15,584 bases of DNA from DATILI01 sp035476635 (GTDB lineage Bacteria > Pseudomonadota > Gammaproteobacteria > Burkholderiales > Burkholderiaceae_C), in NCBI GenBank assembly GCA_035476635.1, contig DATILI010000220.1, positions 1-15,584 of the forward strand, in the 5' to 3' direction. Position 1 is the stretch's first letter; every line of letters starts with the position of its first letter. Below the pieces are notes generated by a model. It did not search any database and was not told where the DNA came from. It saw only the letters and a program-made list of their open reading frames with translations. This document shows, piece after piece, positions 12,381 through 15,584 of this stretch. The position numbers and the translations under genes were made by a program.

Positions 12381-13834
12381 CGCATGAAGCCCAGGTTCAC
12401 CGGATAGTCGGGCCGGCCAGCCGCCGTGCCGAAATGGCCGATGTTGGGCAGGATGCCCGCGAGTTCGCCGTCGGCCACGCCAAACCATTGCGCCAGCGTC
12501 GCGGCGTACTGGTCGACCGAGGTGCTGGGCAGCAGGCGGCCCTGGCCGACATGCCACTGGTCTTCAGGGGCGGCGGTGCTGCCCACGCTGACCGGCGGCG
12601 CAGTGCCGTAGAACGCCTGGCCCTTGACGGCGCCACCGACCATGAAGTGGTGGCTGCCCCAGCCGTGGTCGGAGCCGTCGCCGTTGGACGACAGCGTGCG
12701 GCCGAAGTCCGACGCGGTGAAGGCCGTGACCTTGTCGGCAACGCCGAGTTCTGCGGTGGCGTTGTAGAACGCCGTCATCGCATCGCTCAAGCGTGCCAGT
12801 AGCGTGGGCTGTTGGGAAATCAGGTTGTCGTGCAGATCGAAGCCGCCAAGCGAGACAAAAAATACCTGGCGCTTGGCGCCCAGCGTTGAGCGCGCTCCGA
12901 TCAGCCGCGCCACCATCTTGAGCTGGTCGGCCAGCGGGTTGCCGCTGGGGAAAGCGGTGGCCAGCGCCACGCCGGCAAGGCCGGCGCTGACTTGCGCTTC
13001 GGCCGTCACGGCGCGCGCGGTGACCTTGTTGTATTCGTTCTCCAGAACCTGGGCGCGCGGTTCCTGGATCAGGGTGGCCAAGGCGTTCTTCACGGCGGCG
13101 GAGCCATAGACATTGCTGGCAACGCCGTTGATCTTGACCGCACCGCCGGTGCTGACCTGGTATTGCAGCGCGGAGTCGCCGGACATGAAGACCGCATTGC
13201 CGGCGACCGAGATGCAGGTGAACAGCGAATTGGTGTTGCTGCTCAAGGCCAGGTCGCCGATGTTGCCGCCCCAGCCGACGGTCGAGCCCTCGGGCGAGGA
13301 GGACTGCCAGACCGACTGCTGGTCGTTGTGCGAGAACAGCTTGGGCGGCAGCGGGTAGGTCTTGCGGTCCGCGCTGTTGTACTGGGCCTTGGTCAGCGGT
13401 ACCACGAGCGGACCGACGTTGAGCTGCACAGCGGCCTTGCCGCTATTGAACAGGCCGGCCAGGCCACTCATGGCCGGGTGCAGCGCGTATTGGCGCCCGC
13501 CTGGCAACGCGGCCGCCGGGTTCAGCAGCGTGGGCGCCAGCGCCGCCTTGGCCAGCGCAATGCCGCCCGCGGCCTGGCCGGCACCGCCGCCGCGAATCGT
13601 GTTGTAGGCGTTGTAGCTGGCATCGTCGTAGGTCAGGACGGTGTTGGCGTAGTCGTTGCCGCCGAACAGGAAAACGCAGACCAGGGCCTTGTAGTCGGTT
13701 GCGGTGAAGGCGGCCGCCTCGCCCATGGCGGCAAGGTTCAGCGCGAACGGCAATGCGGTGCCGGTCAGCGCCAGCTGGCCGCTGCGGCGCAGGAAGGCGC
13801 GGCGACTGTGGCGTTCGGGTTGGAGCAAATACAT
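12377..13834 (-). CDS. DUF1501 protein, Tat-exported, alkaline-phosphatase-like fold
   Basis: The 485-residue protein begins with a twin-arginine signal: S10-R11-R12-A13-F14-L15-R16, then a hydrophobic stretch to an Ala-rich end near residue 42. The mature part carries DUF1501 (Pfam PF07394) landmarks: FLFGGNDYANT at 56-65, LFSHNDQQSVWQ at 167-177, GGFDLHDN at 330-337, SDFGRT at 375-380 and NGDGSDHGWG at 384-393. The family is placed in the alkaline-phosphatase/sulfatase superfamily, and the D333-x-H335 and D389-H390-G motifs look like metal sites, but no substrate is established. A twin-arginine signal fits export of a folded, metal-loaded enzyme to the periplasm. The ATG at 13834 has AGGG about 8 bases upstream and places the Tat motif at residue 10. 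The frame stays open 61 codons upstream, inside the DUF1800 gene, without similarity. It follows the DUF1800 gene by 23 bases, so the two form an operon. Confidence 0.9.
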   Translation of the reverse strand: MYLLQPERHSRRAFLRRSGQLALTGTALPFALNLAAMGEAAAFTATDYKALVCVFLFGGNDYANTVLTYDDASYNAYNTIRGGGAGQAAGGIALAKAALAPTLLNPAAALPGGRQYALHPAMSGLAGLFNSGKAAVQLNVGPLVVPLTKAQYNSADRKTYPLPPKLFSHNDQQSVWQSSSPEGSTVGWGGNIGDLALSSNTNSLFTCISVAGNAVFMSGDSALQYQVSTGGAVKINGVASNVYGSAAVKNALATLIQEPRAQVLENEYNKVTARAVTAEAQVSAGLAGVALATAFPSGNPLADQLKMVARLIGARSTLGAKRQVFFVSLGGFDLHDNLISQQPTLLARLSDAMTAFYNATAELGVADKVTAFTASDFGRTLSSNGDGSDHGWGSHHFMVGGAVKGQAFYGTAPPVSVGSTAAPEDQWHVGQGRLLPSTSVDQYAATLAQWFGVADGELAGILPNIGHFGTAAGRPDYPVNLGFMR

Positions 13835-13857
13835 GGGGCCGCCCTTTATTCTTATGG

Positions 13858-15584
13858 CTACTTCTGAACCAGGTACTCGGCCGATGCCATGGTCAGCAGC
13901 ACGGCCGCGGCGATGCGGTTGCGCTTGTTGCTGTCGCTGCTGCCGGCCGTGACCGGCGTGGCATTGAGCGCGCCGACGATCAGCGCCTGGGTTGCCGCGG
14001 AGAGCTGGCCCGCGCACAGCAGCAGGTTCAGCCGGGCGACCAGCGCAGCGGCGTCGGGCGCCAGAGCCAGCTCGGCGGTGTAGGCCGCCGTGATGTCGAA
14101 GCCGTTGCTGGCATTGCTGCCCTGGTTGGGCTGGTCGGGCGCGTTGACGAAGATGCCGTTGCGCACCACGTTTTGCAGGTAGTTCAGGTAGCCGCCCACG
14201 CTGCTTTCCGTCACGATCTGGAATTCAGGCGCCACCGATTGCGTGGCGGCCAGCACGGTGGAGGGCGGCACGTAGCCTGGCCGGAAGAAGTTGAACACCG
14301 AGGGCGAGCGCAGCGGGCTCTGCCCGAGTTGCGTTGCGGGGTTGCTCAGGTCGCCGATTTTCCAGCTGCCCTGCGCCGACTGGATGCCGAACGTGCGGCC
14401 CCATTGCACCAGCCGCAGCACGGGCTCGCGCAGCTTGCCGTAGGCGGGGGCCGAGAGGCCGGCGCTGCCGCGCGCCTCGTCGTCCAGCCAGATGGCGGAA
14501 AACACCGCCTTCAAGTCGCCGCGCACCCCGGCGCCGTTGTTGTTGAAGGCAGTGGCCACCCGCGCCACGTAGGCTTGGCTCGGATTGCTGGTGACCAGGC
14601 GCTGGATCATCTGCCGCCCAAAGAACGGACCGACGTTGGGGTGGTTGAAGATGGTGTCGAGCGCTGTCTTGAGCGCGGCCTTGCCCTCGGTGTTGGCCGC
14701 GATCGTGGTGCCCAGGAAAGTCGCCGCCAAGCTGGAGTGGCGGTTGGCGTTCAGCGCCATCGGCAAGCGCGCGAAGTGCGTGCTCGAGATGGTGCGACCG
14801 CTGACCGGCTCCAGCGTGGGCGCGTTCTGGCTCTGGTCGAAGTCATAGCCGGTGAACACGCGCGCCAGGTTGGTGATGTCGGACTGGGTGTAGCTTTCCA
14901 GCTTGTTGCCGTCCGCGTCGCGCTTTTCGCTGCCGTCGGGGTTGAGCTGGTACAAGCCGATCGACATCAGCTGCAGCACCTCGCGCGCGTAGTTTTCGTC
15001 GGGTTGGCGGCCGGTGCGGGCATCTTCCTTCTGGTTGCCCTTGGTGTTGAGGTAGTAGCCCATCGCCGCGTTGAGCGTGACGTCTTCCAGCAGCTTGCGG
15101 AAGTTGCCGAAGGCGCCGGCAGCGAGCAGGTCCCAGTACGCGGCCATGGCGTGGCTGCGCCAGGAAAAGTCCACACCGACCAGCGAAACCACGAAGAACT
15201 CCGAAAGCGCCAGTGCCACGCGTTTGCGCGGCGCATCGGGCGCGGTCATGAGCTGGTTCCAGACCATGTAGTCGCCGGGATAGCTGCTGTCGTAGTAGGT
15301 CGTCGTGCTGCTGATGGTGGCGTAGCCGCGGCTGTCGAGCCAGTCCCATCCGGCAGGCCCTGCGGGTGCATTGAACTGCTGGGTCAGCCATGCTGCATAG
15401 CCGGTGGCGCGCACGCTGGCGATGTCGGCATCCGAGGCCGAGAACTGGGCCTGCAGAAGAAAGCGCGCCGCCTGTTCGTCGGAGATGCTGGCAGGGACGG
15501 GCTGGCCGGAAGGCGGTGCGGGGGCCGGAGTGGGCTCGCCGGTGGTGCCGCCTCCACCGCCACCGCACGCGGCCAGGACGGAAG
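13858..15584 (-). CDS. DUF1800 protein, predicted lipoprotein (cut by right edge)
   Basis: The frame is open to the right edge and 574 residues are visible, so the start codon and most of the signal peptide are missing. The first visible residues are SVLAACGGGGGG: a lipobox (L3-A4-A5-C6) followed by a Gly run and a Pro/Ala-rich tether, which indicates lipid anchoring. The remainder is DUF1800 (Pfam PF08811). Landmarks are RKRVALALSEFFVVS, a helical region ending AAMGYYLNTKGN, the signature RQPDENYAREVLQLMSIG near 192-209, and NVGPFFGRQMIQRLVTSNPS. RSPSVFNFFRPGYVPP is in the C-terminal third. The function is unknown. A GTG at 15414 could begin a shorter frame, but this would remove the lipobox and part of the conserved N-terminal helix. 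The gene lies immediately upstream of the DUF1501 gene, the common arrangement of the two families. Confidence 0.88.
   Translation of the reverse strand, partial: SVLAACGGGGGGTTGEPTPAPAPPSGQPVPASISDEQAARFLLQAQFSASDADIASVRATGYAAWLTQQFNAPAGPAGWDWLDSRGYATISSTTTYYDSSYPGDYMVWNQLMTAPDAPRKRVALALSEFFVVSLVGVDFSWRSHAMAAYWDLLAAGAFGNFRKLLEDVTLNAAMGYYLNTKGNQKEDARTGRQPDENYAREVLQLMSIGLYQLNPDGSEKRDADGNKLESYTQSDITNLARVFTGYDFDQSQNAPTLEPVSGRTISSTHFARLPMALNANRHSSLAATFLGTTIAANTEGKAALKTALDTIFNHPNVGPFFGRQMIQRLVTSNPSQAYVARVATAFNNNGAGVRGDLKAVFSAIWLDDEARGSAGLSAPAYGKLREPVLRLVQWGRTFGIQSAQGSWKIGDLSNPATQLGQSPLRSPSVFNFFRPGYVPPSTVLAATQSVAPEFQIVTESSVGGYLNYLQNVVRNGIFVNAPDQPNQGSNASNGFDITAAYTAELALAPDAAALVARLNLLLCAGQLSAATQALIVGALNATPVTAGSSDSNKRNRIAAAVLLTMASAEYLVQK

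Noticed and set aside
15414..15414. GTG at 15414 as the start of the DUF1800 gene
   Set aside because: The frame continues to the edge through a lipobox and tether that look like a real N-terminus, and the conserved domain begins before the GTG.

Overview
This is a high-GC window with tightly packed genes (the longest gap between genes is about 170 bases). Gene content, protein sequences and order point to a betaproteobacterium of the order Burkholderiales, probably Comamonadaceae; this is inferred from recalled homologues, not from a search. I see fourteen protein genes, two of them cut by the window edges. I see no RNA genes, insertion sequences, prophage or CRISPR array.

Layout. Positions 1-139 (minus) hold the N-terminus of the transhydrogenase subunit pntA, divergent from a NudJ-type Nudix hydrolase (263-763, plus). 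Positions 786-4425 (minus) form a tricarballylate block: a LysR regulator, then FAD dehydrogenase tcuA, then Fe-S/membrane protein tcuB, with tcuA and tcuB overlapping by 14 bp. mnmA (4497-5606, plus) is divergent from the regulator and nearly touches ssb (5614-6129, minus). ssb follows a YajR-like MFS transporter (6154-7362, minus), which is divergent from uvrA (7532-10450, plus). Downstream of uvrA lie a small VOC protein, a hot-dog acyl-CoA thioesterase and an EamA-type exporter, all on plus; the last two overlap as GTGA. A minus-strand pair closes the window: a DUF1800 lipoprotein (cut by the right edge) followed by a Tat-exported DUF1501 protein.

How the genes relate. TcuA would oxidise tricarballylate to cis-aconitate and TcuB would re-oxidise its flavin through the membrane quinone pool, with the LysR protein sensing the inducer. 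No transporter is present in the block. UvrA and SSB both serve DNA repair and are kept as near neighbours, with an MFS gene between them. NudJ and MnmA are adjacent in E. coli; here the tcu block lies between them. DUF1800 and DUF1501 are a recurrent pair of unknown function and are the least understood part of the window.

The most useful second-look items are: a perfect T-N11-A palindrome placed near -65 of a plausible tcuA promoter; the DUF1800/DUF1501 pair carrying two different export signals; a TTG start for uvrA coupled to a 10-codon upstream frame; and two genes (nudJ-like and mnmA) whose -10 elements sit so close to the ATG that their messages should be leaderless. No clearly novel multi-gene system is evident beyond the DUF1800/DUF1501 pair.
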